Below are positions 37,611 to 46,271 of a stretch of 64,000 nt of DNA, piece after piece; position 1 is the first letter of the stretch, and each line of letters begins with the position of its first letter. This DNA comes from Thermoplasmatota archaeon. Lineage in GTDB: Archaea; Thermoplasmatota; E2; UBA202; JdFR-43. A program made the position numbers and the translations under genes. Below the pieces are notes generated by a model that had not been told where the DNA came from, did not search any database, and saw only the letters and a list, made by a program, of their open reading frames with translations. The stretch is from NCBI GenBank assembly GCA_029258955.1, contig JAPDJT010000009.1, positions 62,001 to 126,000 of the forward strand, read 5' to 3'.

Positions 37611-38018
37611 TTATTTCTTCTTGGCAATGTATATAGAACAAGGAGCAAAGCTAACTACTTTTGAAGCTGTGCTACCAAGAGTGTATCTTATAATATCCGG
37701 TCTTACCCCTCTTGCTCCCATAATTAGGATGTCAGCTTCTTCATTTTCTACAAAATTAAGAATCGCTTCAGCTATAGAATAATCAGCTATCACAGACTCT
37801 TTTATTTTGAAAGCATCTTTAATCTCATTTTTAGCTTCTTCTAATAATTTTTTCCCTTTTTCTATTTCTTTTTCTTCTTCTTTTTTGTTCATATCTTCTC
37901 TTTTACGAACTACATAAAGAAGAACTACTTCGTCAATTACCTCTCTCAAAAATTTTTGAGCTACTTTAAGTCCTTCTTTTGCATCTTGAGATCCATCATA
38001 AGCTATTACTACTTTCAT
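37611..38018 (-). CDS. Universal stress protein, short form
   Basis: A 135-residue Usp-fold protein starting VVIAYDGSQDAKEGLK and ending GARGVRPDIIRYTLGSTASKV. The G-x2-G...GS nucleotide motif is present with a ten-residue instead of nine-residue spacer. The Asp at position 7-9 fits ATP contact. It lies 8 bp upstream of the CcsA-like gene on the same strand, so it may share its transcript. The role is not clear from sequence. Confidence 0.85.
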   Translation of the reverse strand: MKVVIAYDGSQDAKEGLKVAQKFLREVIDEVVLLYVVRKREDMNKKEEEKEIEKGKKLLEEAKNEIKDAFKIKESVIADYSIAEAILNFVENEEADILIMGARGVRPDIIRYTLGSTASKVVSFAPCSIYIAKKK

Positions 38019-38053
38019 TCTCGCCCCCTTTTTTGATATTATTATAACAAAAT

Positions 38054-39421
38054 TTAAATTTTTGATAAGCTTTCTACAAATTCTTTTCTCTCTTTTTCTC
38101 CTTTTTTAGTTAATTTTTTACCTAAGAAATGAATAGAGGCATGCATCCAATCAAATTTTAATAAATACTTAAGAGCAGTTTTATAAGAATAAAAACCTTC
38201 AAAAAGTTTAAAAGCCATTTTCTGCAGTTCTAAAGGACTCATATTTTTTGGATAAAAGACTACATGATGACCATCATAATAATCCCAATTAGTGCTTAAA
38301 ATTCTACCCTCATTTAAAAAATCCTGAAAAAGTTTGGTTCCAGGAATAGGAGTTAAAATTAAAAACTGGACAGAATCAAGTTTCATATTCTTAGAAAAAT
38401 CTAAGGTAGCTAAAATACTCTCTTTTGTATCAGTATCAGCTCCTATTACAAACATTCCATGAACTTTGATACCATATTCATGAAAAGCTTTAATACCTTC
38501 TTCTATTTGTTTTTGTGTAATTCCCTTTTTATAAAATTTTAGAGTATCAGGATTAATAGATTCAAGTCCTACATAAACAAGGACACATTTGCTTCTTTTC
38601 ATAAGTTTTAATAATTCTTTATCTTTATAAGAATCGATTCTTACTTGGGCAGACCAATCACCTTTAAATCCCATTCTTATCATTTCTTCCAATAATTCTT
38701 TGGTTCTTTCTTTGTTAGCTACGAAGTTGTCATCATAAAAAAAGACGTGTTGTCCTTTTTTAATATATTTCAATTCTTCTAAGATAAGATCTTTATTTCT
38801 GAATCTATAACCTCTTCCAAACATAGGAACTACAGCACAAAAAGTGCAATTATAAGGGCATCCCCTTGAAGTAGAGATAGGATAAATTTTAAGTTTGCGA
38901 GGATTAAAACCTTCAACAAGAGTAAAATCAGGCACAGGTAAAGTATTAAGATCTATAAAATTTTTATTTAAAGAATTATGATAAAAATGACCATTTTTTT
39001 TGTAGGAAAGATTTTCAATAGAAGAAAAATCACTTGAACCTTTTTCAATACACGATATTAATTTTACAATAGCTCTTTCTCCTTCTCCTCTTATAACAAA
39101 ATCTGCATATAAAAGAGCTTCTTCTGGTAAAAAACTTACATGTGGTCCTCCCATAATAACAGTTTTTTTATATTTTCTTTTATAATAATTAGCTAATTTA
39201 TAAGCCCTATTAGCAGTAGATGTAATAGTAGAAATCATTATTACATCAGCTTGTTTAACAACTTCTTCGTCAATAGGTGTCCATTCTTCTAAAAAGATCT
39301 TAACTTCATAACCTTTATTTTTTAAAATAGTTCCCAAAAGAGGCATAGCTAAACGAGGGAGTTTAAAAGCTGAAAATACGTGAGTTTTAAAATTTTTGGG
39401 TTCAATTCCTACAATTTTCAT
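38054..39421 (-). CDS. B12-binding-domain radical SAM protein
   Basis: A 455-residue protein. An N-terminal cobalamin-binding-like Rossmann domain (about 1-150, with GGPHVSFLPEE) is followed by a radical SAM barrel with CPYNCTFC (Cys188, Cys192, Cys195) and YVGLESINPDTLKFYKKG. The helical C-terminus suits the class B methylase or HpnR/BchE-like group. The reaction cannot be assigned; membrane-lipid or tetrapyrrole modification are the usual roles of relatives. The classic cobalamin His (DxHxxG) is not evident. Confidence 0.82.
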   Translation of the reverse strand: MKIVGIEPKNFKTHVFSAFKLPRLAMPLLGTILKNKGYEVKIFLEEWTPIDEEVVKQADVIMISTITSTANRAYKLANYYKRKYKKTVIMGGPHVSFLPEEALLYADFVIRGEGERAIVKLISCIEKGSSDFSSIENLSYKKNGHFYHNSLNKNFIDLNTLPVPDFTLVEGFNPRKLKIYPISTSRGCPYNCTFCAVVPMFGRGYRFRNKDLILEELKYIKKGQHVFFYDDNFVANKERTKELLEEMIRMGFKGDWSAQVRIDSYKDKELLKLMKRSKCVLVYVGLESINPDTLKFYKKGITQKQIEEGIKAFHEYGIKVHGMFVIGADTDTKESILATLDFSKNMKLDSVQFLILTPIPGTKLFQDFLNEGRILSTNWDYYDGHHVVFYPKNMSPLELQKMAFKLFEGFYSYKTALKYLLKFDWMHASIHFLGKKLTKKGEKERKEFVESLSKI

Positions 39422-39546
39422 AACTAAATTATAAATAACAATTTTTAAAAGAAAAGAGGATAAAATTTATTTAGGTATTTATAAGTATTTACAAAATTTT
39501 AAAATGAGTTAATTTTAAAAAAATATACTAAATTAAGAAGGTATTT

Positions 39547-40548
39547 ATGAAAAAAGTATTAAGTTTTATTATATTAAGTATCTTTTTAATTTGTTTTAAA
39601 GTATTAGCTGAAGAAAATAATCAAGAGATTAAAAAAGTTTTGGTTCTTCCATTTAAGATATATTCTCAGTCAGAATATTCTTATTTAGAAGAAGCTATTC
39701 CTGAAATGTTGGCAAGTCGTTTATTTTCTCCTTCTAAAATAGAGATAGTAGAAATAGAGAAGGTTAAGGAAGAAATTAAAAATTATGAAAAAATAAATAA
39801 AGAAATAGCACAAGAGATAGGGAATAAATTTAAAGTAGATTATATAATATGGGGAAGTGTTACAATTTTAGGTAAAACAGTAAGTATAGATGCACAAATA
39901 ATGGATTTATCTGGGAATAAAAAACCTGTTCAATTTTTTCAAGAAATGAAAGATGTTTCTGAAATTATTCCTCAACTTTCAAGATTTGCGCATAAGGTAA
40001 GAAGGTATATAGAAAAAGGAGAAGAAGGTTTTTATCAGGAAGAGCCATATTATGCTATGGTTCCTTATGGATTAAGTAAAGAACATCCAGAAAGAGGATA
40101 TTACTACTATGCTCCTTATCTTTATTCTACAAAACCTCAAAAAACAAAACCAAAAGTAACAAGAGCTAAAAGTCCATTTGGAGATTTTGCAGAGGAAAGT
40201 TTAACTAAAAATTTAGTAATAGATATTTCTAAAGGAACTATAGGATGGGCAGAAGATGAAGAAGAAAAAAAGAACAAAGAAAATGCTACAGCTACGGTTC
40301 CTAATTATCCACCTATATATCCACCTCAGCCTTATTATCCTTATTCTCCACCTCCATATTATTATTATCAAGAAGATGAAGGAATTCTTTCCAAATTGTG
40401 GTCTCGAATATGGCCTTTTGGAGGAAAAGAAAAAACTCCAAAATATTCTACTCAGGTGATAACTGCACCTCAAATAAAAAATTCAAAACAATCTTTATCT
40501 CCTCAGACAACCCCAACAAACAAAGAAAACCCATGGAGTTGGGAATAA
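39547..40548 (+). CDS. Secreted protein with TolB/CsgG-like N-terminal domain and Tyr/Pro-rich tail
   Basis: A 333-residue exported protein with a signal peptide at residues 1-20 (cut after VLA). The mature N-terminal part (IKKVLVLPFKIYS, EAIPEMLASRLF, VDYIIWGSVTILG) resembles the nucleotide-independent alpha/beta domain of TolB-N/CsgG-type proteins. The second half is low complexity: PNYPPIYPPQPYYPY and PPPYYYYQEDE near residues 250-285. Related proteins usually continue into propeller repeats, which are missing here, so it may be a shortened form. The function is unknown; a periplasmic or surface location is likely. Confidence 0.6.
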   Translation: MKKVLSFIILSIFLICFKVLAEENNQEIKKVLVLPFKIYSQSEYSYLEEAIPEMLASRLFSPSKIEIVEIEKVKEEIKNYEKINKEIAQEIGNKFKVDYIIWGSVTILGKTVSIDAQIMDLSGNKKPVQFFQEMKDVSEIIPQLSRFAHKVRRYIEKGEEGFYQEEPYYAMVPYGLSKEHPERGYYYYAPYLYSTKPQKTKPKVTRAKSPFGDFAEESLTKNLVIDISKGTIGWAEDEEEKKNKENATATVPNYPPIYPPQPYYPYSPPPYYYYQEDEGILSKLWSRIWPFGGKEKTPKYSTQVITAPQIKNSKQSLSPQTTPTNKENPWSWE

Positions 40549-40552
40549 ATAA

Positions 40553-40906
40553 TTAACAAGTTAAATGAAAAGCACCTGCTACTGAAGTATTAGAAGAATA
40601 GAGTTCATTAAATCTTTTAACAGCTTGATCAGTTCTATAAGCTTCTATTTTAATATTTAACTCTTTAGCTTTTTTTTCTACTTCAGGGTCAACTTTCATT
40701 ACTCCATAAGCTCCTGTTCCAACAATCAAAAATTCTACTGGTGTTTTCCAAACTTCTTCCAAATCTTCAATCTGTAATCTATGACCTTCTTTTCTCCACC
40801 AGTTGGAAAAAATTTTTTCATCTTTTGGAGTCTTGATAATGATAAGATCCCTATTATAAGTTTTGTTTTTAAAAGTAAGACTACCAAAACTATAATGGGA
40901 AATCAT
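40553..40906 (-). CDS. Mth938-like domain protein
   Basis: A 117-residue single-domain protein of the MTH938/NDUFAF3-like fold. It begins YSFGSLTFKNKTYNRDLI, has LQIEDLEEVWKTP and FLIVGTGAYGVMKVD in the middle, and AVKRFNELYSS near the end. The fold is widespread in archaea and anaerobic bacteria; no enzymatic activity has been established that I can name with certainty. It is convergent with the secreted-protein gene (4-bp gap) and lies 21 bp downstream of prfA. Confidence 0.8.
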   Translation of the reverse strand: MISHYSFGSLTFKNKTYNRDLIIIKTPKDEKIFSNWWRKEGHRLQIEDLEEVWKTPVEFLIVGTGAYGVMKVDPEVEKKAKELNIKIEAYRTDQAVKRFNELYSSNTSVAGAFHLTC

Positions 40907-40927
40907 TTTTACTCCATTAAATTCAAT

Positions 40928-42034
40928 TTAAGCAGCTAAACTTAATTTTTCCTCTTCCTGTTTTAAAGCCTCAGTTCTGTAGTGAGCAATTAAAGCATCT
41001 ATAAATTCATCTAAATCTCCATCTAAAACTTCAGGAAGATTGTAAACTGTTAAACCAATACGATGATCAGTTACACGATTTTGTGGAAAATTATAAGTCC
41101 GAATCTTTTCACATCTTTCTCCTGTTCCAACTTGGGATTTTCTTTCTTTTTGAATTTTTTCATTTTGTTCCTTTAAAGCAAGTTCGTATAATTTTGCTCT
41201 AAGGATTTTTAAGGCAGTTGCTTTATTTTGATGTTGACTTCTTTCATTTTGACAAGAGACCACTATTCCAGTAGGAATATGAGTAATTCTTACTGCACTT
41301 TCAGTTTTATTAACATGTTGTCCACCATGTCCACTTGCTCTCATTGTTTCAATCCTTAAATCTTCTGGTCTTATTTTAACTGTAACTTCATCTACTTCAG
41401 GTAAAACAGCTACTGTAACAGTAGAAGTATGAATCCTTCCAGATGATTCAGTGATAGGAACTCTCTGAACCCTATGAACACCACTTTCATATTTTAATCT
41501 ACTATAAGCACCTTTTCCTTCAATTTTAGCTATAACTTCTTTAAATCCCCCTAAACCAGTTTCATTAACATCAAGAATCTCAAATTTCCAACCATGTCTT
41601 TCTGCATATCTCTGATACATTCTTAAAAGATCTGCAGCAAATAAGGCAGCTTCTTCTCCTCCAGCTCCGGCTCTTATTTCTAATATCACATTTTTTTCAT
41701 CATTTGGATCCTTTGGTAAAAGAAGAATAGGGAGCTTTTCCTCTAATTTTTTTAAACGCATTTCCAGTTCTTTAAGTTCATCTTTAGCTAATTCTATTAA
41801 TTCCTCATCTGAATCTTCTTCTATAATCTGTTTATTTTCTTTTATTTGTTGTAAAACTTTTTTATATTCTCTAAAAGTTTCTACAATTTCTGAAAGTTCA
41901 GCATGGTCCTTAGCTAATTTAGTATAAGTTTCAGGATTGGAGATAATAGAAGGATCAGACAATTTGAGAGAAATTTCTTCAAAATTTTTTTCTAAAGTTT
42001 CTAATTTATTTAGATAAAATTTAGCTAAACCCAT
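40928..42034 (-). CDS. prfA: Peptide chain release factor 1
   Basis: Class I release factor recognising UAA and UAG. The 368-residue protein has the anticodon-like tripeptide Pro-Ile-Thr in [14 protein letters not shown], and [15 protein letters not shown] with the GGQ that triggers peptide release. Its presence means that UAG is read as stop here, which matters for the amber codon in fhs. The length is normal. It lies 13 bp downstream of rpmE, a common pairing. Confidence 0.96.
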   Translation of the reverse strand: MGLAKFYLNKLETLEKNFEEISLKLSDPSIISNPETYTKLAKDHAELSEIVETFREYKKVLQQIKENKQIIEEDSDEELIELAKDELKELEMRLKKLEEKLPILLLPKDPNDEKNVILEIRAGAGGEEAALFAADLLRMYQRYAERHGWKFEILDVNETGLGGFKEVIAKIEGKGAYSRLKYESGVHRVQRVPITESSGRIHTSTVTVAVLPEVDEVTVKIRPEDLRIETMRASGHGGQHVNKTESAVRITHIPTGIVVSCQNERSQHQNKATALKILRAKLYELALKEQNEKIQKERKSQVGTGERCEKIRTYNFPQNRVTDHRIGLTVYNLPEVLDGDLDEFIDALIAHYRTEALKQEEEKLSLAA

Positions 42035-42047
42035 TTGATTTTAAATT

Positions 42048-42281
42048 TTATTTTTCTTTATTTTGTTCTTGCTGTTTATAAAAATCAGCATATTTTTTCA
42101 TGAATTTTTCAATTCTTCCTTCAGTATCTATAAATTTCATTTCTCCTGTAAAAAACGGATGGCATTTAGAACAGATTTCAACTTTTATTTCTTTTTTTGT
42201 AGAACCTACAGTAAATTTATTTCCACAAGCGCATTTAACTACTGCATCATTATAATACTTAGGATGAATATTTTTTTTCAT
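42048..42281 (-). CDS. rpmE: 50S ribosomal protein L31
   Basis: A 77-residue L31 of the zinc-binding (C+) type. It starts [10 protein letters not shown], has VKCACGNKF with two cysteines near residue 18-20, and the second pair is CSKC followed by HPFFTG at about 37-44. The zinc form is replaced by a C- paralogue under zinc starvation in some bacteria; none is seen here. It is the first gene of the rpmE-prfA pair. Confidence 0.95.
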   Translation of the reverse strand: MKKNIHPKYYNDAVVKCACGNKFTVGSTKKEIKVEICSKCHPFFTGEMKFIDTEGRIEKFMKKYADFYKQQEQNKEK

Positions 42282-42354
42282 CTTATCACCCCTTTTAAAT
42301 TTAGAAAATCTTTATATTTGAAATATAAACCAGAATTAAAATTTCTCAAGAAAG

Positions 42355-42428
42355 CGCCCCTGGAGGGACTCGAACCCCCAACCTACGGCTTAGAAGGCCG
42401 CTGCTCTATCCTATTGAGCTACAGGGGC
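42355..42428 (-). tRNA. tRNA-Arg (anticodon TCT)
   Basis: A 74-nt cloverleaf on the minus strand. The acceptor GCCCCTG pairs with CAGGGGC, the anticodon stem GCGGC/GCCGT carries loop CTTCTAA (anticodon TCT), the T loop is GTTCGAGTC, and the discriminator is G as in other tRNA-Arg(TCT). CCA is not encoded. It reads AGA, the dominant arginine codon here. Confidence 0.95.
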
Positions 42429-42444
42429 GATTTACTTATTTAAA

Positions 42445-42472
42445 ATTTTAATCAAAATTTTTATTTTGACAA
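42445..42472 (-). promoter_or_regulatory. Promoter of tRNA-Arg
   Basis: On the minus strand, TTGTCA (42472-42467) and TAAAAT (42450-42445) are spaced by 16 bp, ending about 17 bp before the tRNA. Its -35 box overlaps that of the divergent plus-strand promoter. Confidence 0.55.
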
Positions 42473-42494
42473 GAGATTTTTTTGAGTTTATAAT
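42466..42494 (+). promoter_or_regulatory. Full-consensus promoter of the LbetaH gene
   Basis: TTGACA (42466-42471), a 17-bp spacer and TATAAT (42489-42494) match the sigma70 consensus exactly. The expected start at about 42501 leaves only about 3 nt before the ATG at 42504, so the mRNA is probably leaderless. Confidence 0.8.
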
Positions 42495-42503
42495 ATCACA
42501 AAT

Positions 42504-43280
42504 ATGGAAATAGCTTTAGACCTATTTTTTGAAAATTTAGAAAAAGAAAAAATTGCAGAATTATTTAAAAATGCTTTTCCTTGGGATCCTTTAAAAACTT
42601 TAAAAACCTATCTTTCAGATACAATTCCTGATTTACCTAAGGAAATTCCTGTAGAAATTCCACTTCCTAAAAGTTTATTTTTAACTGTAGAAGGTGAAGT
42701 TATACCTTTTGAAGAATTAAAAGTTTATAATGGAGAATATTACTTTAAAGGAGAAAAATTAGAAGGAGCTATTTTAAAAGCAGGCACAATTTTGATGGGT
42801 AAAAAAATATTTTTTGAGAAAGATGTTATAGTAGAACCTTTTTCCATAATTTTTTCTCCAGCTTATTTTTCTCAAGGAACTCATATAAGGCATGGTGCTT
42901 ATATTAGAGGAAGTATTTATACAGGAGAAGAAGCAGTAATAGGACATACCACCGAAGTTAAAAATAGTATATTTTTGAGTTTTGCTAAAGCTTCTCATTT
43001 TGCTTATGTAGGAGATAGTATCCTTGGAAAAGATGTAAATTTAGGTGCAGGAACTAAACTTGCTAATTTAAAATTTACTAAAAAAGAAATAATTTTAACA
43101 ATTAATAATAAAGTTATAAATACTGCTCTTAAAAAATTAGGTGCTATTTTGGGAGATAGAAGTCAAACCGGATGTAATTCTGTTTTACAACCAGGCACAC
43201 TTTTAGGTAAAGATTCTTTTGTTTATCCTGGTAAAGTTGGTGGTCCTGGTTATTTTCTCCCAAAAACAAAAATAAAATAA
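42504..43280 (+). CDS. Left-handed beta-helix protein, GlmU-like
   Basis: A 258-residue protein with hexapeptide-type repeats from about residue 85. The repeat runs through IIFSPAYFSQGTHIRHGAYIRGSIY, GEEAVIGHTTEV and NLGAGTKLANLKF, the last being the acetyl-CoA-binding region of GlmU-like proteins. There is no nucleotidyltransferase domain, so it is a stand-alone acyltransferase-like subunit; relatives are often annotated as sugar nucleotidyltransferases. The substrate is unknown, with a role in cell-wall or lipid A precursors as the plausible setting. It has a full-consensus promoter and no ribosome-binding site. Confidence 0.72.
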   Translation: MEIALDLFFENLEKEKIAELFKNAFPWDPLKTLKTYLSDTIPDLPKEIPVEIPLPKSLFLTVEGEVIPFEELKVYNGEYYFKGEKLEGAILKAGTILMGKKIFFEKDVIVEPFSIIFSPAYFSQGTHIRHGAYIRGSIYTGEEAVIGHTTEVKNSIFLSFAKASHFAYVGDSILGKDVNLGAGTKLANLKFTKKEIILTINNKVINTALKKLGAILGDRSQTGCNSVLQPGTLLGKDSFVYPGKVGGPGYFLPKTKIK

Positions 43281-43296
43281 AAAGGAGGAAGATTTT

Positions 43297-44199
43297 ATGA
43301 AAAATTTAATTCTTACTTTTGTAATTTTATTATTTATTGGGTGTTTTTGTTCAAATGTATGGTCAACACAAAAAAAGGTATTAGCTGAAGTTGGGTCTTA
43401 TAAACTTTATGAAGAAGATGTAGAGGACTTAATAGAAAAGGATACTCAAATTCAAAAAATTTTGGAATCAAAACCTGAACTAAGAGATGAAATAGTTAGG
43501 GCATTAGTTAATAGATGGGTTAATTTATCTTTATTGGCTTTAGCAGGGAAAAAAGAAGGGATTGATAAAGATCCAGAAGTAAAAAAGGAATTGATAGAAA
43601 TAGAAAAAAGTATTCTTGCTAAAAAATATTTTGAAAAAAAAGTAAAAAAGTTAAATATAAATGAACGTGAAATAAAAGAGTATTATAAAAAAAATAAAGA
43701 GCGCTACAAAGAACCAGAAGGAGTTCATGTTAAACATATTTTAATTTATATCCCAAAAGATGCTGATAAGGCTACTGAAAAGAAGGCATTAGAGAAAGCT
43801 AAACAGATTAGAGCTCAAATTTTGAAAGGAGCTAAATTTGAAGAACTTGCTAAAATTTATTCTGATGATGCAGGTTCTAAAAAAAAGGGAGGAGATCTGG
43901 GGATTATTAAAAAAGGGCAGACTATTTCTGAATTTGAAAAAGTAATTTTTAAACTTAAACCAGGTGAAATAAGTCGTCCTATAAGATCTTCTTATGGATA
44001 TCATATTGTAAAAGTAGAAGAAAAAATACCTGAAAAAATTCTTCCTTTTGAAGAAGTTAAGGATTTAGTTAAAGAAGATTATTTACAAAAAAAACAAGAA
44101 GAATTGATGAGACAAATCTTGCAAAAACTTTATCAGGAATATCAGCCGAAGATTTATTTAAAATTAGGTAAAAAAGATATACAAAATGAGGGTAGATAA
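43297..44199 (+). CDS. Periplasmic peptidyl-prolyl isomerase, PpiC/parvulin type
   Basis: A 300-residue exported foldase. The N-terminal signal (residues 1-24) has Cys at LLFIGCFCS, so it could be lipidated, though the lipobox is imperfect. A SurA-like chaperone segment occupies about 25-140, and the parvulin domain 145-245 contains VKHILIYIPKDA, DAGSKKKGGDLG and YGYHIVKVEEK. It is likely to assist outer-membrane proteins together with the degP- and surA-like genes downstream. It ends overlapping the exonuclease gene by 14 bp. The ribosome-binding site AAGGAGGAAG is strong. Confidence 0.87.
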   Translation: MKNLILTFVILLFIGCFCSNVWSTQKKVLAEVGSYKLYEEDVEDLIEKDTQIQKILESKPELRDEIVRALVNRWVNLSLLALAGKKEGIDKDPEVKKELIEIEKSILAKKYFEKKVKKLNINEREIKEYYKKNKERYKEPEGVHVKHILIYIPKDADKATEKKALEKAKQIRAQILKGAKFEELAKIYSDDAGSKKKGGDLGIIKKGQTISEFEKVIFKLKPGEISRPIRSSYGYHIVKVEEKIPEKILPFEEVKDLVKEDYLQKKQEELMRQILQKLYQEYQPKIYLKLGKKDIQNEGR

Positions 44200-44803
44200 T
44201 TTATTAAAGGAATTCGAAAGAGAATTTAAAAAACTTAATTTATCTGAAAAAGAGAAATGGCAAGTATATTTTTATTTTCCTTCTCATATCTTATTTGTGG
44301 ATATAGAAACTGAAGGATTATCTAAGGAAAAGAATGATATTACTTTAATTGGAATATATAAAGAAGGTAGATATTATCCTTTTATAAAAAATTTAAATTT
44401 AGATAAGGCTTTAAAATTTCTTGCTTATACACCCATTTGGATAACCTTTGGAGGAGAAAATTTTGATGTTCCTTTTATAAAAAAGACCTTTCCTCAATTA
44501 AAAACACCTCTGATTCATATTGATTTATTTTTTTTAGCTAAGGAGGTGGGATTAAGAGGAGGGTTAAAGAAAATAGAGAAAATGTTAGGTATTGTTCGTG
44601 AAACAGAAGGATTAAATGGTTATGATGCAGTAAAGTTATGGAAAAAATGGGTAGAAGAAAAAGATAAAAATGCTTTAAAAAAGCTTATTATTTACAATAA
44701 AGAAGATGTAGTAAATTTAAAAAAGATAATGGATTATGTAATAATAAAATTGCGTAAAACGGAGGAAATGAAATATGAAAATGCTACTGAGAAATTTTTA
44801 TAA
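44186..44803 (+). CDS. Predicted RNase H-like exonuclease (YprB family)
   Basis: A 205-residue nuclease-fold protein. The acidic DEDD-type motifs are LFVDIETEGL (motif I), ENFDVPFI (motif II region) and NKEDVVNLKKI at the end (motif III). GGLKKIEKMLGI is typical of the YprB_RNaseH-like domain. It is predicted to digest DNA or RNA 3'-5'. It lies between two envelope genes, overlapping the upstream PPIase by 14 bp and degP by 29 bp, so the gene order is not functionally telling. Confidence 0.75.
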   Translation: MRVDNLLKEFEREFKKLNLSEKEKWQVYFYFPSHILFVDIETEGLSKEKNDITLIGIYKEGRYYPFIKNLNLDKALKFLAYTPIWITFGGENFDVPFIKKTFPQLKTPLIHIDLFFLAKEVGLRGGLKKIEKMLGIVRETEGLNGYDAVKLWKKWVEEKDKNALKKLIIYNKEDVVNLKKIMDYVIIKLRKTEEMKYENATEKFL

Positions 44804-46268
44804 ACAAATTTTTATTATAGCTTTTTTAGCTTTTGCTCTTGGAATGTTAGCCAAAACTTTTATAGACGAAACTGAAATTTTAAAATCTAAGGAATTAATT
44901 GCTGAAGATGAAGTAAGAATTTCTACCGAAAGTTTAAAGCTAGCTCGAGAACTCTCAGAAGCTTTTTCTTATGTGGCAGAAAAGGCAGCACCAGCAGTAG
45001 TTTATATAGAAACTGAAAAAGTAGTTTCAATTCCTCGAAATATATTTCCTTTTGATTTTTTTGGTGATGAGTTTTTTAAAAGATTTTTTTCTATTCCCAG
45101 GTATAGGCAAAGGGGAGCAGGATCTGGGTTTATAATTTCTTCAGATGGATATGTAGTTACGAATAATCATGTTATTCAGGGGGCTCAAAAAATTACTGTA
45201 AAATTAGTAGATGGAAGAACTTTCAAAGCCAAAATTGTAGGAACTGACCCTTTTTCTGATATAGCTTTACTTAAAATAAATACTAACAATCTTCCAGTTT
45301 TAAAACTTGGAAATTCAGATCTAATAAAAGTTGGAGAATGGGTAATTGCTATTGGTAATCCCTTTGGTCTTTCTCATACTGTGACAGTTGGAGTAGTTAG
45401 TGCTAAAGGAAGAAGTGGAATAGGTATTTCAGATATTGAGGATTTTATACAGACAGATGCAGCTATTAATCCAGGAAATTCTGGTGGTCCTCTTTTAAAT
45501 TTAAAGGGAGAAGTAATAGGTATGAATACTGCCATATTTACAAGATCTGGTGGTTATATGGGAATAGGTTTTGCTATTCCAAGCAATATTGTGAAAACAG
45601 TAGTAGAACAGTTAAAAACAAAAGGAAAGGTTGAAAGAGGCTTTCTTGGAGTATATATCCAGGATTTAACACCAGCTCTGGCTAAGGAATTGGGATTGAA
45701 AATCAAAGAAGGAGCTCTTATTACACAAGTGATGCCTGGCTCTCCTGCTGATAAAGCAGGATTGAAAGAAAAAGATGTAATTATAAGTTATAATGGGGGA
45801 CCTGTTAGAAATGCTTCAGACTTAAAGAATTATGTTCTTTTAACTAAACCTGGCACAAAAGTGATTTTAAAAATTATAAGAAATGGAAAAGAAATGCAAT
45901 TGAAAGTAAAAATTGGAACTCCACAAAAAGGTTTGTTTGTTTCTAAAGCTGAATTTAAAAATTTACAAGAATTTTTAGAAAATTTAGGTTTGGTAGTAGA
46001 TAATATTACTCCTGAAATAGCTAAAAGATTAGGACTTTCTACTACCAGAGGAGTAATTATTACTGAGGTTTTTCCTGAAACACCAGCAGATTATGCAGGT
46101 CTTACTCCAGGATTGATAATTGATGAAGTAAATCGTAAAAAGATTAAAAATTTAAGAGAGTTTTATCAGGCTTTAAGACCATCTTTAAAAACTAAAAGAG
46201 TTTTATTAGGTATCAAAACAATAAGAGGAAGATATTATATTACTTTAAGTTTAGAAAATGAAGAATAA
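44775..46268 (+). CDS. degP: DegP/DegQ-type periplasmic serine protease
   Basis: A 497-residue Do-family protease and chaperone of the periplasm. One N-terminal membrane or signal helix occupies about residues 11-28. The catalytic triad is His132 (VTNNHV), Asp162 (DIALLKI) and Ser236 (GNSGGPL). Two PDZ domains follow at about 285-375 (RGFLGVYIQ, GALITQVMPGSPADKAG) and 395-490 (GVIITEVFPETPADYAG). It is the full two-PDZ form. It overlaps the exonuclease frame by 29 bp; the ATG at 44775 is preceded by CGGAGG. The SurA-like gene follows. Confidence 0.94.
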   Translation: MKMLLRNFYKQIFIIAFLAFALGMLAKTFIDETEILKSKELIAEDEVRISTESLKLARELSEAFSYVAEKAAPAVVYIETEKVVSIPRNIFPFDFFGDEFFKRFFSIPRYRQRGAGSGFIISSDGYVVTNNHVIQGAQKITVKLVDGRTFKAKIVGTDPFSDIALLKINTNNLPVLKLGNSDLIKVGEWVIAIGNPFGLSHTVTVGVVSAKGRSGIGISDIEDFIQTDAAINPGNSGGPLLNLKGEVIGMNTAIFTRSGGYMGIGFAIPSNIVKTVVEQLKTKGKVERGFLGVYIQDLTPALAKELGLKIKEGALITQVMPGSPADKAGLKEKDVIISYNGGPVRNASDLKNYVLLTKPGTKVILKIIRNGKEMQLKVKIGTPQKGLFVSKAEFKNLQEFLENLGLVVDNITPEIAKRLGLSTTRGVIITEVFPETPADYAGLTPGLIIDEVNRKKIKNLREFYQALRPSLKTKRVLLGIKTIRGRYYITLSLENEE

Positions 46269-46271
46269 ATT

